Below are positions 24,398 to 33,150 of a stretch of DNA of 64,000 nt, piece by piece; within the stretch, counting starts at the first letter, position 1, and each line of letters begins with the position of its first letter. Made by a program: the position numbers and the translations under genes. This stretch comes from Cellulomonas sp. P24 (lineage in GTDB: Bacteria > Actinomycetota > Actinomycetes > Actinomycetales > Cellulomonadaceae). The stretch covers positions 4,092,001 through 4,156,000 of the forward strand of contig NZ_JAJDFX010000002.1 in assembly GCF_024704385.1 (NCBI RefSeq), written 5' to 3'. The notes under the pieces were generated by a model. The model worked only from the letters and a program-made list of their open reading frames with translations, searched no databases and had not been told where the DNA came from.

Positions 24398-24849
24398 GGT
24401 GCACCTGGCGTGGTGAAGCGTTCCCGGGGTCCGGTGGCGGACTGGGTGACGGTGGGGCCGGGCACACCGGGCAGGATTGACAGGGACCGGCCGGTGACCT
24501 GGACCCCGACCTGCCCGCCGCCGGGCGTGGTGGCGGTCACGGTCACGTCGGTCAGGGTGCCGGCGCCGTGGGCACTCAGGAACTGCCGGGCCCGGGCGGG
24601 TCCGGCGGCGGGTTCGGCGGTGTAGGTGCGGGCGGCGGTGACGCCTTCTTGGGCGGCGGCCAGGGCCAGGGAGCGGGCGTGGAACCACAGCCCGTACTGC
24701 ACGATCGCGACGATCAGGGCCAGCAGCACCGGGAACAGGACTGCGATCTCCACGCTGACCGAGCCCGCGTCCCGCCTCGCCCACCCGGCGCGCCACCGTG
24801 CCCGGGCCTGCGGGGCCCGGGGGCAAGGTGCCAGCGTCGTCGTGGTCAT
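24394..24849 (-). CDS. TadE-like pseudopilin
   Basis: 151 residues from GTG/ATG 24849. It has a basic, Arg-rich leader, then RDAGSVSVEIAVLFPVLLAL, again the TadE pattern with Glu within the helix, followed by a short exported domain (TDVTVTATTPGGGQVGVQVT). Second of two consecutive TadE-like genes. It overlaps the next gene by 4 bases. Confidence 0.75.
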   Translation of the reverse strand: MTTTTLAPCPRAPQARARWRAGWARRDAGSVSVEIAVLFPVLLALIVAIVQYGLWFHARSLALAAAQEGVTAARTYTAEPAAGPARARQFLSAHGAGTLTDVTVTATTPGGGQVGVQVTGRSLSILPGVPGPTVTQSATGPRERFTTPGAP

Positions 24850-24864
24850 CGGCTCGGGGTTGGG

Positions 24865-25095
24865 TTAGTTGACCTGGTTGACGCGGCGGGTGACGGCGGC
24901 GGTGATCGCCACGACAAGCAAGGTGGCGACCGCGATCAGCCCCAGGACGATGATGACCAGCTCCAACGTATTGGACCCCGCGTCGCCGGCACCGGCGCCG
25001 CCCGGTCCGGTGCGGATGCTGCGCGTGCGGTCTCCGATGAGTCGGCGGGTGGTGGCCAGGTACCCGGTCAGCAGGATCCAGGCGGTGGTGGGCAT
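24865..25095 (-). CDS. Small single-helix protein of the Tad cluster, candidate Flp-type pilin
   Basis: 76 residues. The mature-like part begins GDAGSNTLELVIIVLGLIAV with Glu inside the helix, which resembles a prepilin N-terminal segment, and ends VTRRVNQVN. The leader of about 45 residues is longer than in typical Flp pilins. It sits between TadC and the TadE-like genes, where the major pilin would be expected. The pilin role is inferred from position and the helix. Confidence 0.58.
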   Translation of the reverse strand: MPTTAWILLTGYLATTRRLIGDRTRSIRTGPGGAGAGDAGSNTLELVIIVLGLIAVATLLVVAITAAVTRRVNQVN

Positions 25096-25117
25096 GGCGT
25101 GCTCCGATCTGATGGGG

Positions 25118-26026
25118 TTAGCCGAACAGGATGCGGGTGAAGGCGGGGTAGGCGATCAGGGCCATGAACGCGACCCCGAGCAGGGCGACGGGCACGACCA
25201 TGTGCTCAGAGGCGGAGTTGGCCTTGGCGGTGGTGGCGGTCAACAGCTGGGTGCGCAGCGACGTGGCGCGGGCCCGCAGGGTCGCATAGACCGCGGCGCC
25301 GTCCTGTCCGGACAGGGCCATGATGTCCGCCAGGTCGCCCAGCTCGGGAACCCCGGTGGCCTCGGCGAGGTCGGTCAGGCCCTGCCAGGGTGGCAACCCG
25401 GCGAGCTCGGCGCGCAGCAGGGCGTCGCGGATGCGGTCGAACTCCCTCGAGCCGCCGATGGCCGCGGCGCGGTCCAGGGCCTCGGTGGTGCCCGCATCGG
25501 CCGCGCGTTCCAGGGCGACGAGCTCGAGGAACACGCACGCCGCCCGGCGCATCGACTCCCGGGCGAGGCCGACCCGCCGGCGCAGGTCGACGTCGGGCAC
25601 CACGAACCCCGCCCCGGCCAACACGGCGGCGGCCGCGGCCGGGATCGCGACCGACGTGCCCACGCCCGCCGCAGCCGCAGCCAGGGCCAGCAGCGTGGGG
25701 GTGGCCAGGCCGAGCAGGGCGAAGGTGGTCTTGCGGGTGGCCAGGTCTTCCGTGGTCTGGTCGACCATGTGCAGGTCGGCTGTGTACCGGGCCAGGCCCA
25801 GGGACTCCACGAGCTGCGGGAGCACCCGGCGCCGGACACCCACCCACAGCTGCGGTCCCGGCGCCGTGGGGGTCGGGTCGGTGCGCGGCCCCGGGTCGGT
25901 GGCGCGCGGGTCCAGCCGGGCCAGGGCGGCGTGCAGGTTCGGGCGGGTCGGCACCAGCCCGGCGATCAGGACGCTGACGCCGGCGCCGACCATTGCGCCG
26001 GCGAGCAGGATCTGCCAGGTGATCAC
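25118..26026 (-). CDS. tadC: TadC-like inner-membrane platform protein
   Basis: 302 residues from GTG 26026 (GTGA overlap with tadB). One N-terminal helix (ILLAGAMVGAGVSVLIAG), two helices near the middle (ALLGLATPTLLALAAAAAG and SVAIPAAAAAVLAGAGFVVP), the T2SSF domain (RRAACVFLELVALERAADAG...AELAGLPPWQGLTDLA) and a C-terminal helix. TadB and TadC form the membrane platform on which the TadA ATPase acts. Confidence 0.78.
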   Translation of the reverse strand: MITWQILLAGAMVGAGVSVLIAGLVPTRPNLHAALARLDPRATDPGPRTDPTPTAPGPQLWVGVRRRVLPQLVESLGLARYTADLHMVDQTTEDLATRKTTFALLGLATPTLLALAAAAAGVGTSVAIPAAAAAVLAGAGFVVPDVDLRRRVGLARESMRRAACVFLELVALERAADAGTTEALDRAAAIGGSREFDRIRDALLRAELAGLPPWQGLTDLAEATGVPELGDLADIMALSGQDGAAVYATLRARATSLRTQLLTATTAKANSASEHMVVPVALLGVAFMALIAYPAFTRILFG

Positions 26027-26938
26027 CGCTCCCACCCTCTCGAGTTCGCGACCCCGTCGCCTTCGGTATTGGTGAACCCATGTGAAACGGTGAGGAAGCG
26101 GGGTTCGGGTGGGGAAAGGGTCAGTGCCCGCATCCACGCCAGGCAGCCGATGAACCCGGTGGCGATGATGGCCAGGACGACCTGGCCGATCGGGTCGCCG
26201 TAGGGGGCGAGGTAGGTGCCGTTCAGGGCCCCGGCGCCCGCGACGCCCAGGGTGATCAGGGTCACCGCGCGGGCGGTGGTGCGGGGTTTGGCGCGTTCGG
26301 CCTCGACCTTGCGGCGCACGGCGACGTCGTCGGCGACCGAGTCCGCGACCGCGGTCAGCACCCGGGCCAGGCCCGGTCCCCGGCGCCGCGACGCCAGCAC
26401 CAGTGCGGCGACCACGAGGTCGGCTTCGGCGTCGTCAAGGTCGTCGGCGAAGGCTCGCAACGCCTGTTCGGTGGGCCACCTGGCCGCCAGCCTTGCGACC
26501 AGGGCGGTGACCTCGAGGCTGATCGGTGGTGGGCAGGTGCGCAGGCTGGTGGTGATCCCTTGTTCCAGGCCCACCCCGGCCAGCAGGATGTCCGCCAGGC
26601 GCCTCGTCCATTCCTCGATGGCCTCAATCCGGTCGATGCCCCGGGCTGCGACCTGGGTGGTGCCCAGCAGGACCGGCAGCCCGATCAGCGTCGCGGACAC
26701 GATCGCCCCGGCGACCGGCCACCGTGAGACCACCCACACCACCGCGCCCGCACCCAGGGCGACCGGCCAACGCCAGCGCGCCCACCCCGTGCGCAGCGCG
26801 ACCGGTGTCGGCCTGGCGGGCCGACGCCGGCGCGGCCGTCTCACGGGCGGTGTCGTTGTGCGCCGGGCGCCCACCAGGATCGCCAGGACCCCCCACCGCC
26901 ACGAGTGCGCCGGTGACCCCGACCAGCAGCGCGCTCAC
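26023..26938 (-). CDS. tadB: TadB-like platform protein, frame interrupted at a G6 run
   Basis: The long frame from 26874 gives 283 residues with helices near the N-terminus, the T2SSF domain (GIDRIEAIEEWTRRLADILL, GLEQGITTSLRTC, PRTTARAVTLITLGVAG) and a C-terminal helix. The expected first helix lies upstream in another frame: GTG 26938 reads VSALLVGVTGALVAVGG. Removing one base from the run of six G (minus strand; 26889-26894) joins it as VAVGVLAILVGARRTTTPP. GTG 26938 also makes the GTGA overlap with tadA that this operon uses everywhere. Either the sequence has a homopolymer error or the gene is frameshifted. Confidence 0.75.
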
Positions 26939-28509
26939 CGGAAGCCTCCCGTGTCCCGATGGCTGGGGGCGGTGCGGGGAGCGGGTGGGTTCAGTCGGGT
27001 GGTCCAGGTTCCGCCCGGGTGGTCCAGGAATGCGGCGTCAAACCCGGCCCGCACCAGGTCGGGCAGGCACTGCGGGCGGTGCAGCGGGACACCTCGACCG
27101 TCCGGGCCCGGGCCGAAGACGGCCGTGGTGGTGGGGCGGGAGCCTTCACCGAGGCCGTTGATCTCCACGACCTGGGACACGAACCGGTGCTTGGGCCCAC
27201 CGGCAGCGGACTCGTCCACCAACGTCAAGTGCACCAGCAGGTCCACGGACCCGGCCAGGAGCCGGTAGGCGAACGTGTCGGTCATCCCCAGCCCGGTCGA
27301 CAGGCACAACGTCACGATGCGGTCGATCGCGTGCTGGGCGGTGCGGGCGTGGATCGTGCACAAGGATCCGTCCCCGGTGGACATCGCCTCCAGCATCGGT
27401 AGGACCTCACCGCCGCGGACCTCCCCGACGATGATCCGGCGCAGGTTCATCCGCAGCGCGTCGGTGACCAGGTCCGTGAGGGTGATCTCCCCGGCGCGGT
27501 GCCCGCCGGGACCGGTCTCCGCCGAGCCCTCGCGGGCTTCCATGGCCACCACTCGCGGGTGGCGGACGGGCAGGTCGTGCAGGTGCAGCTCGTACTCCTT
27601 CTCGATCGTGGCGAAGCGCTCCAGGGGGGCGAACTCGTTCGCCAGGGCGCGGATCAGGGTGGTCTTGCCGGCGTTCTGCAGTCCGGTGACCACGATGTTC
27701 TTGCCCGCACCGATCGCCGCCCGCAGGAACCCGGCCAACGCGGTATCCAAGGTGCCTAGATCCACGAGGTCGTCCAGGTCGACGTCGCGGACCCGGTGGC
27801 GGCGGATCACGACGTGGGGCTTGGGGGTGGTCCAGGCCATCGCGGCCAGGCGCGACCCGTCATCCAGGCGCAGGTGCAACGCCGGGTGGGCGGAGGAGAA
27901 CATCCGCTCCGATGTCCCGGTGCGCGCGGCCAGCAACTGGAGGATCTCGATGAGCTCCTCGTCGGAGTCCGCGACCGGTGGGCCCTGGCGGTCGTGGCCG
28001 TCGGCGTAGGAGATCCACACCCGGTCGTGCCCGTCGACCTCGATGTTCTCCACCCCCGGGTCATCAACCAACGGCTGCAACCGGCCCAACCCGAACAAGG
28101 CCGCCATCACCGCCCCGGCGACCGCCATCTCGTGCTCGACCGGCCACGGGTCCAACCCCGCCCGCACCCGCGCACCGGAACGGTCCGCGAGCTCTTGTGC
28201 CACCAGGGCCCGGGCCAGCTCCCGGCGGGCCGGCGCACCGGAAACCGGGGCGCCCTGCAACCGGGTCGCCAGGTGCGCGGCCACCACCTTGCGCACCTCG
28301 CGCACCAGCGACGGGTCCACCACCGCCGGACCAGGCAAGACCTCCACGCCAGGCGAGGCCGCAGTCAGTGTCTCGGGCACTTCAGCCGGGAAGCGGCCGC
28401 CGGAACGGTCGAGGTGCACGGCCGGAGCCGGCGCCAGAAAGGTCTGCCCGTTTGCCGTGTGCCCGTCGGAGAGGTGCAGCGATGCGAGGGTCGGGTCGGC
28501 GGCGTTCAT
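26935..28509 (-). CDS. tadA: TadA/CpaF-like secretion ATPase
   Basis: 524 residues from ATG 28509. An N-terminal domain of about 200 residues precedes the ATPase with NIEVDGHDRVWISYADG, Walker A VTGLQNAGKTTLIRAL (near 278), the Asp box region RFATIEKEYELHLH, Walker B-like LRRIIVGEVRGGEVLPMLEA and the His box STGDGSLCTIHARTAQ. This is the motor of Tad pili, and in actinobacterial plasmids such genes are also linked to conjugation. It overlaps tadB and the CpaE-like gene by 4 bases each. Cytoplasmic, membrane-associated. Confidence 0.88.
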   Translation of the reverse strand: MNAADPTLASLHLSDGHTANGQTFLAPAPAVHLDRSGGRFPAEVPETLTAASPGVEVLPGPAVVDPSLVREVRKVVAAHLATRLQGAPVSGAPARRELARALVAQELADRSGARVRAGLDPWPVEHEMAVAGAVMAALFGLGRLQPLVDDPGVENIEVDGHDRVWISYADGHDRQGPPVADSDEELIEILQLLAARTGTSERMFSSAHPALHLRLDDGSRLAAMAWTTPKPHVVIRRHRVRDVDLDDLVDLGTLDTALAGFLRAAIGAGKNIVVTGLQNAGKTTLIRALANEFAPLERFATIEKEYELHLHDLPVRHPRVVAMEAREGSAETGPGGHRAGEITLTDLVTDALRMNLRRIIVGEVRGGEVLPMLEAMSTGDGSLCTIHARTAQHAIDRIVTLCLSTGLGMTDTFAYRLLAGSVDLLVHLTLVDESAAGGPKHRFVSQVVEINGLGEGSRPTTTAVFGPGPDGRGVPLHRPQCLPDLVRAGFDAAFLDHPGGTWTTRLNPPAPRTAPSHRDTGGFR

Positions 28510-29279
28510 GAACCCGCCCCCGGGACCAGGACGTCCACACCTGCCATGAGGCCGGTCGCCAGCGCGCGGGCGCTGCGCAGCAGCGCGGAGCGTTCGAACC
28601 GCCACCCCAGACCCCCACCGGTGGACAGCACACCGGCCGCCCAGGTGTCATGCGCCACGACCGGCAGATGCTGAAGACTTAGCTCGCGGGCGATCTCACC
28701 CGGGGTGTACGGGTCGGATCGGCCCACCACGACCGCGCCTGTCGAGGGACCGGGCCCGCGGGTGTCCCTCAACGCCCGCAACCCCGAGACTGCCCCGGAG
28801 ACCGACGCCAAGGTTGAGCCCAGCACGACGGCGACCACGTCGGCCTGCTCCACCAGCAGGGTGGGCTCGTGGCGGTGACCCAGGCGTCCAAGGTCGACCA
28901 GCACATCCACACCGGACGCCCCCAGGTCGCGGGCGGCCTCCACAAGACCGGACCACACCGGCCACAACGCCCGCGCCTGCGCAGGGTCCGTGATCCCCGT
29001 TAGAACCAGCCGGTCCTCGCTGGGGTCCAGGGCGACACAGTGCTCGAGCACGGCGTCGGGGGTGATCGGGGCCCGCTCGGCCGCCAACCCCAGCACGCCC
29101 ATACCCGCGGGCACACCGGCCTGCAGGTACCCGGGCAGGATGCCCGACCCGGCGACGTCGGCGTCCACCACCAGCACCCGCCGGGCCGGAAAGACCAACG
29201 GCCACACCCACCCCAACGCCAACACCGTGGTTGTGACCCCGGGGGCGCCGGTCGCTGAGCACAACACGATCAGGCTCAC
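28506..29279 (-). CDS. CpaE/MinD-like P-loop ATPase
   Basis: 257 residues. The start MSLIVLCSATGAPGVTTTVL has the deviant Walker A of ParA/MinD proteins, but with Thr-Thr where GK(T/S)T is usual, so the catalytic Lys appears to be missing. VLVVDADVAGSGI, then DVLVDLGRLG (Walker B region) follow. CpaE-type proteins localise Tad pili at the membrane. Overlaps tadA and the SAF gene by 4 bases. Confidence 0.72.
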   Translation of the reverse strand: MSLIVLCSATGAPGVTTTVLALGWVWPLVFPARRVLVVDADVAGSGILPGYLQAGVPAGMGVLGLAAERAPITPDAVLEHCVALDPSEDRLVLTGITDPAQARALWPVWSGLVEAARDLGASGVDVLVDLGRLGHRHEPTLLVEQADVVAVVLGSTLASVSGAVSGLRALRDTRGPGPSTGAVVVGRSDPYTPGEIARELSLQHLPVVAHDTWAAGVLSTGGGLGWRFERSALLRSARALATGLMAGVDVLVPGAGS

Positions 29280-29962
29280 GACGTCCCCCCGCGTGCCTGG
29301 ACGACCAGGGCGAAGCGTCCGGTCGCCGCGCGCGCCGCCACGCCCGGCCCGTCGCCGTCCTGGGCGATGACGTCGATGACCACGACTCCGTTCAGGTCGG
29401 GTGCGCCCACGCGCGCCACCGTCACCCCGATCGTGTGCAAGGCGCCCGCGGGCGGGTCCGCATCCGCTGGTGGGGTGTCCACGATCAACAACCGGTCACC
29501 GGCCAACAGCCCACCGGCGGGGACCTTCTTGGCAGCCACAGCAAGGGGGACGAGCACCTCGCCGGGACCGGGCGGCCCCGCAGTGGTCACCTGGCCCGGC
29601 GCGAGCAGCGACCCGGCCACCAGGTCGGTCGCCGCGACCTTCCCCACCAGGCCCGCCGAGTCCCCGGCCGGCACCGTGGCCACCGACGAGTCGACAGACA
29701 CGGCCGCCCGGGTGAGGTCCGCGGCGGTAATGACCGTCCCGTACGGGACATCACGGGCCACGGCCACCACGGGGGTCCGGTTACCCGCCGCGGTCACCAG
29801 CCACACCGCGACCAGCGCCCCCAGCATCACCAACCCGACACCAGCGGTGATCAGACCTGGGCGGCGCCGGCCCCGGGGAACCACCAGCGTCGGGGCCGCG
29901 AGCGGCCCGCGCCCGCGAGCGTTCAGGGTGAAGGTCCTGGTCGTGTCGTTCGTCGTCGTCAT
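29276..29962 (-). CDS. SAF-domain (CpaB/RcpC-like) membrane protein
   Basis: 228 residues from ATG 29962, with GGAGAACCGCC upstream. Basic cytoplasmic N-terminus, one helix (GLITAGVGLVMLGALVAVWLV), then an SAF domain (VVAVARDVPYGTVITAADLT...GLVGKVAATDLVAGSLLAPG) and a C-terminal beta-rich part. CpaB proteins are periplasm-facing Tad assembly factors; the actinobacterial forms are anchored to the membrane facing the wall. Cotranscribed with the CpaE-like gene (4-base overlap). Confidence 0.75.
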   Translation of the reverse strand: MTTTNDTTRTFTLNARGRGPLAAPTLVVPRGRRRPGLITAGVGLVMLGALVAVWLVTAAGNRTPVVAVARDVPYGTVITAADLTRAAVSVDSSVATVPAGDSAGLVGKVAATDLVAGSLLAPGQVTTAGPPGPGEVLVPLAVAAKKVPAGGLLAGDRLLIVDTPPADADPPAGALHTIGVTVARVGAPDLNGVVVIDVIAQDGDGPGVAARAATGRFALVVQARGGTS

Positions 29963-29991
29963 GGCGGTTCTCCACCCACGCTCGAGGTCGA

Positions 29992-30903
29992 TCAGCCAGT
30001 CACGAGCACCTGCAGCTCGCCGATGCGCACGGTCGTCGACGAGGAACGGGTGACCGTCAACGTCCCCGAAGTCCCACCCCCGGTCCAGGTCACCTCCCAC
30101 GTCGCCGTCGCCGTCACGCGGAACGCGTCATTCGGCTGACCCGCCGAAGACGCCACATAGACGTGCTCACACGTGGGCGAATGAACCCCGCCCGCGACAT
30201 ACGCGGTCCCCGGCCCCTTGCAGACCTTCACGGTCCCATCGCCCATGTCCCACGCGATCTGCGTGGCCCGCGCGGTCGCCGTCACCGACAGCCCTGGGAC
30301 CGACGCGGTCGCCGTGTTCGGGCCCCACGTCGTCGGGCTCACCGCCGTCCACAACCACACCGGCACACCCACCAGCCCTGTCTTGTCCGGGGTGACCGTG
30401 ATCCCGATCGCCGGACCAACCAGCGCCATCTGGTCAACCGCCCGCGCCGCCACGTCGCCCGGCGTCGTCGCGGTTGCCCCGAAGCCCTCCGGCGCGGACG
30501 CCAACCACGTCCAGCCGCCGCTCGTGGCCGGGCCATTCGTGGGGTCGAGGCATGAAACGTCGTACACCGCGCCGTCGGGGTAATGCCCTGCCCACACGGC
30601 TTCGGTGGGAGCAGGTTGCGGGTCGCGGAGCCGGTAGTAGCAGCCGTCGTGATTGCTGAACCATCCCCAGTTCGCGTCGAAACACGGCACTGCCACACCC
30701 GTCCGCGCGATCACACACACGCGCGCTCCAGACGTCGCAGCAACCGGTGTCGTCGGGGACTGTGCGGGTGTGCCGGGTGTTTCCACCGTGACGACGCACG
30801 CTGGCAGGTCGGGCGGGCAGCTGACCGACCCGGTCGCATAGGCGGGAGTCGCACCGATCATTGCCAGCCCCAGGACAGCCGTGCCCAGGGCCCGTCTCAG
30901 CAT
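29992..30903 (-). CDS. Exported protein with PKD-like C-terminal region
   Basis: 303 residues. Signal peptide MLRRALGTAVLGLAMIGATP with a likely cut after AYA. The mature part has several Cys (VSCPPDLPACVVTVE, YDVSCLDPTN), Trp-rich WTWLASAPEGFG, and a PKD-like WDMGDGTVKVCKGPGTAY...CEHVYVASSAG. It resembles proteins encoded beside Tad genes in actinobacterial transfer elements; a surface role in mating is possible. It overlaps the lipoprotein gene by 7 bases. Confidence 0.65.
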   Translation of the reverse strand: MLRRALGTAVLGLAMIGATPAYATGSVSCPPDLPACVVTVETPGTPAQSPTTPVAATSGARVCVIARTGVAVPCFDANWGWFSNHDGCYYRLRDPQPAPTEAVWAGHYPDGAVYDVSCLDPTNGPATSGGWTWLASAPEGFGATATTPGDVAARAVDQMALVGPAIGITVTPDKTGLVGVPVWLWTAVSPTTWGPNTATASVPGLSVTATARATQIAWDMGDGTVKVCKGPGTAYVAGGVHSPTCEHVYVASSAGQPNDAFRVTATATWEVTWTGGGTSGTLTVTRSSSTTVRIGELQVLVTG

Positions 30904-31490
30904 GTCTGATCCCGGTGCACGAGCGACGTCCGAATGAGCCAGCGGCCCTCCGCCACGAATGCCGTCGACTCCGTGACCACCCGCATGGGTTGGCCCGGTG
31001 CGGCGGCACTCTTCCCCGTCGCGGTGTAGATCGGTTGCCAGCCCGTAGCGTCGACGCAGTCGGTGATCTTCGCGGTTGCGGACGCGCCGAGCTGGACCTC
31101 TGAGACCACAGGCGAGAGCTCGGGTTGGCCCGGGATCGAGATGCCGTTGCTGCGGAGAGTGAAGATCGTCGACTGTGCGTCCGCAAGTGCGGTGTCATCA
31201 GCGAAGCGCGCGAGGTTCGGGTCCTGCGCCTTCGTCGGGTCCGAGTACGAGACGACCTTGGCGGCCCAGTACCCGCGGTATGCCTCCAGAATCGCCGCCT
31301 CGGCTTGCGCGACCGCCGGGTCGACGCTCGGTGTGGAGGTCCGCGACGGGGTCAGGTTTGGCGACGACGCTGTGACACTCGGGAATGGCGACGGGTCGCT
31401 GTTGGTCGATGTGCACGCGGCGAGGCTCGCACCGAGCGCGACGCAGGCTACCAACGTCGTCACTCGGGCGAAGAAGTATCGAGTTCTCAT
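30897..31490 (-). CDS. Lipoprotein, first gene of the Tad/conjugation cluster
   Basis: 197 residues. Signal sequence with lipobox LAAC (VACVALGASLAACTSTNS), then a Ser/Thr/Pro linker and a domain with EAAILEAYRGYWAAKVVSYS, ATAKITDCVDATGWQPIY and a C-terminal WLIRTSLVHRDQTC. The layout is that of a small NTF2-like extracellular domain. Its start lies at the upstream edge of the long minus-strand gene run, so the promoter is probably in 31491-31723. Function unknown. Confidence 0.68.
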   Translation of the reverse strand: MRTRYFFARVTTLVACVALGASLAACTSTNSDPSPFPSVTASSPNLTPSRTSTPSVDPAVAQAEAAILEAYRGYWAAKVVSYSDPTKAQDPNLARFADDTALADAQSTIFTLRSNGISIPGQPELSPVVSEVQLGASATAKITDCVDATGWQPIYTATGKSAAAPGQPMRVVTESTAFVAEGRWLIRTSLVHRDQTC

Positions 31491-31723
31491 CGGCGATCAC
31501 CCGTTCCCCAACGGATCGCGCGCCACCCCTGACCGCTGCCGCTAGGCGGCAAGTGGACCCATTGGACACCCATCGAGTGAATGGCGACAACCGAAAGCCA
31601 GTCCGGATCTCCGAGCGTCCTTGCCCGCGCGTCGGGCACTGTGGAGTGAATTGACCTCATGCCAACAGGTATGCGGCTGTGGGTACAACACGCGAGGCAA
31701 CCCTGGGGCTTCGGTGGAGAACT

Positions 31724-32599
31724 TCAGCTCGCGGCACGCTGTGGACGGTCCTCGATGGCCCGGGTCGCGCGCTGGGCGGCCAGGACGGGGGAGCGGTGCG
31801 AGCGGTATCGGGTCGCCAGCAGCGCGCTGCGCATCCCGACGTCGTCCACCAGGTCGAGGTCGTCGGTCAGCAGCCGGGCCAGCAGGCCCGGCCATTGGTC
31901 GGTGCCGCGCAGCGCGACGGTCAAGCGGCGCGCCTGCCAGGCCGGCAGGTCCAGGGCACTGGACAGGGACCGCCAACCCAGAACCGTGCTGCGTGGGTCG
32001 TCGGTCGGATCGGTGAGCGTCATCACCGCAGCGACGATGGCGTCGGCCTCCGATGTCTCCCAGCCGACGGCCACCAGTGCGTCTCGGGCCAGGGTGCAGA
32101 CGTCGTGCATGATCAGCTGGGCAGCTTGGTCGGGCGTGTCACTCGGTGGGTCCCATCCGCGGCTAACGAGAGCCTCGAGGCTCAGCGGGACACGGACCGC
32201 GCCGTCGCGTGCGACCAACGCCAGTTCCCAGGCGCGACGGTCGTTGGTGGCGAATCGGGATGTGAGGATCTCAGTGATCACGGCGCGACGGGCGGATTGC
32301 CACAGCACACCCCACGGGGAGCGCGCGGCGCGCAGGCTCGGGTTGCACAGAGCGATCCACACGGCCTCCCATCCGGAGGCCTCGGCCTGGGAGGCCATCG
32401 CACCGCGCAGGCCGACGTCGATCGTCAGGGGTCGCACCATCGTGGCGCGCAGCTCGTGAAGGAGAGCCGAGCCCGTGGGGCCGTTCCAGCCCTCGCGGTC
32501 AATACGAGTGAGTGCCTCGAGGAGTCGTCCGCGGTCGCGGTCGGCACCGCGTCGGCGTCGCTTCTCGGCGTCGGGTACTTCTTGTCGGGTGTCTTCCAT
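31724..32599 (-). CDS. Conserved hypothetical protein of mobile elements
   Basis: 291 residues from ATG 32599, chosen because GGGAGG precedes it at the right distance and because longer versions (to 32782) would run through the operator-like repeats. Helical and polar with no membrane segment: MEDTRQEVPDAEKRRRRG, LREALTRIDREGW-like, PWGVLWQSARRAVITEILTS, WELALVARDGAVRVPLSLEA, WRSLSSALDLPAWQARRLTV. Comparable genes lie near integrases of actinobacterial ICEs, but I cannot name a function. It is divergent from the excisionase-like gene. Confidence 0.62.
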   Translation of the reverse strand: MEDTRQEVPDAEKRRRRGADRDRGRLLEALTRIDREGWNGPTGSALLHELRATMVRPLTIDVGLRGAMASQAEASGWEAVWIALCNPSLRAARSPWGVLWQSARRAVITEILTSRFATNDRRAWELALVARDGAVRVPLSLEALVSRGWDPPSDTPDQAAQLIMHDVCTLARDALVAVGWETSEADAIVAAVMTLTDPTDDPRSTVLGWRSLSSALDLPAWQARRLTVALRGTDQWPGLLARLLTDDLDLVDDVGMRSALLATRYRSHRSPVLAAQRATRAIEDRPQRAAS

Positions 32600-32645
32600 G
32601 GCGGCCTCCCGGTGTCGTTCGGACACCGGAGACGCTGCTCGGAGG

Positions 32646-33107
32646 CGATAGTAGGCACGATGACGGTCGCGTTCTCGCAGGTCGGAAGTCTGCCGGGGCA
32701 GAGAGCGGCGGCGAGCGTCATCGGGTTTCGTCATCGCGTAGCTGGCTTGCCGCGAAATCGTCATCGCGCGCACGGCGTTCACCGGTCATGGGCGAGGCCG
32801 CCGTCATCGGTTCTGCTATCGACATTCTCGGTGCGGACGTACTCCAAGGGCGCGGTTGCAGTGGGCCCTCCCAAACTTCGGAGTCGATCACAGCGAGGGC
32901 TTCAGGTGGACCCTTGAACCGCCTCTTCCCGGCTCATGATCGATAGCTGGAGGGATGACGCAAAGAGAACGTGCAGATCAGACCACGCGATGACGCGCTG
33001 ACCGACAGATCGCGTCATCGGTTCGGCGCAGGTGACGGGCGGACCCGCCTTCGGAAGTTCGACAGCGTGCGTCGAGCGCGGGCAGACCGTCATCGTTCCG
33101 GCTATCG
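32646..33107. repeat. Heptamer-pair repeats in the divergent control region
   Basis: Three copies of a 19-base unit GTCATCG-N5-(G/A)CTATCG: 32803-32821 (+), 33089-33107 (+) and 32646-32664 (minus orientation). Further GTCATCG heptamers lie at 32717, 32730 (pair spaced by 6), 32760 and 33014. The two arms of each unit are imperfect direct repeats (GTCATCG / GCTATCG) 12 bases apart, about one helix turn. They cover the 551-base gap (32600-33150) between the divergent hypothetical gene and the excisionase-like gene, which otherwise has no gene. Operator or iteron; the binder is unknown. Confidence 0.6.
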
Positions 33108-33150
33108 GCTCCAGACATCGTGGCCAGCATCCGTCCGTCAGGAGGTCACC

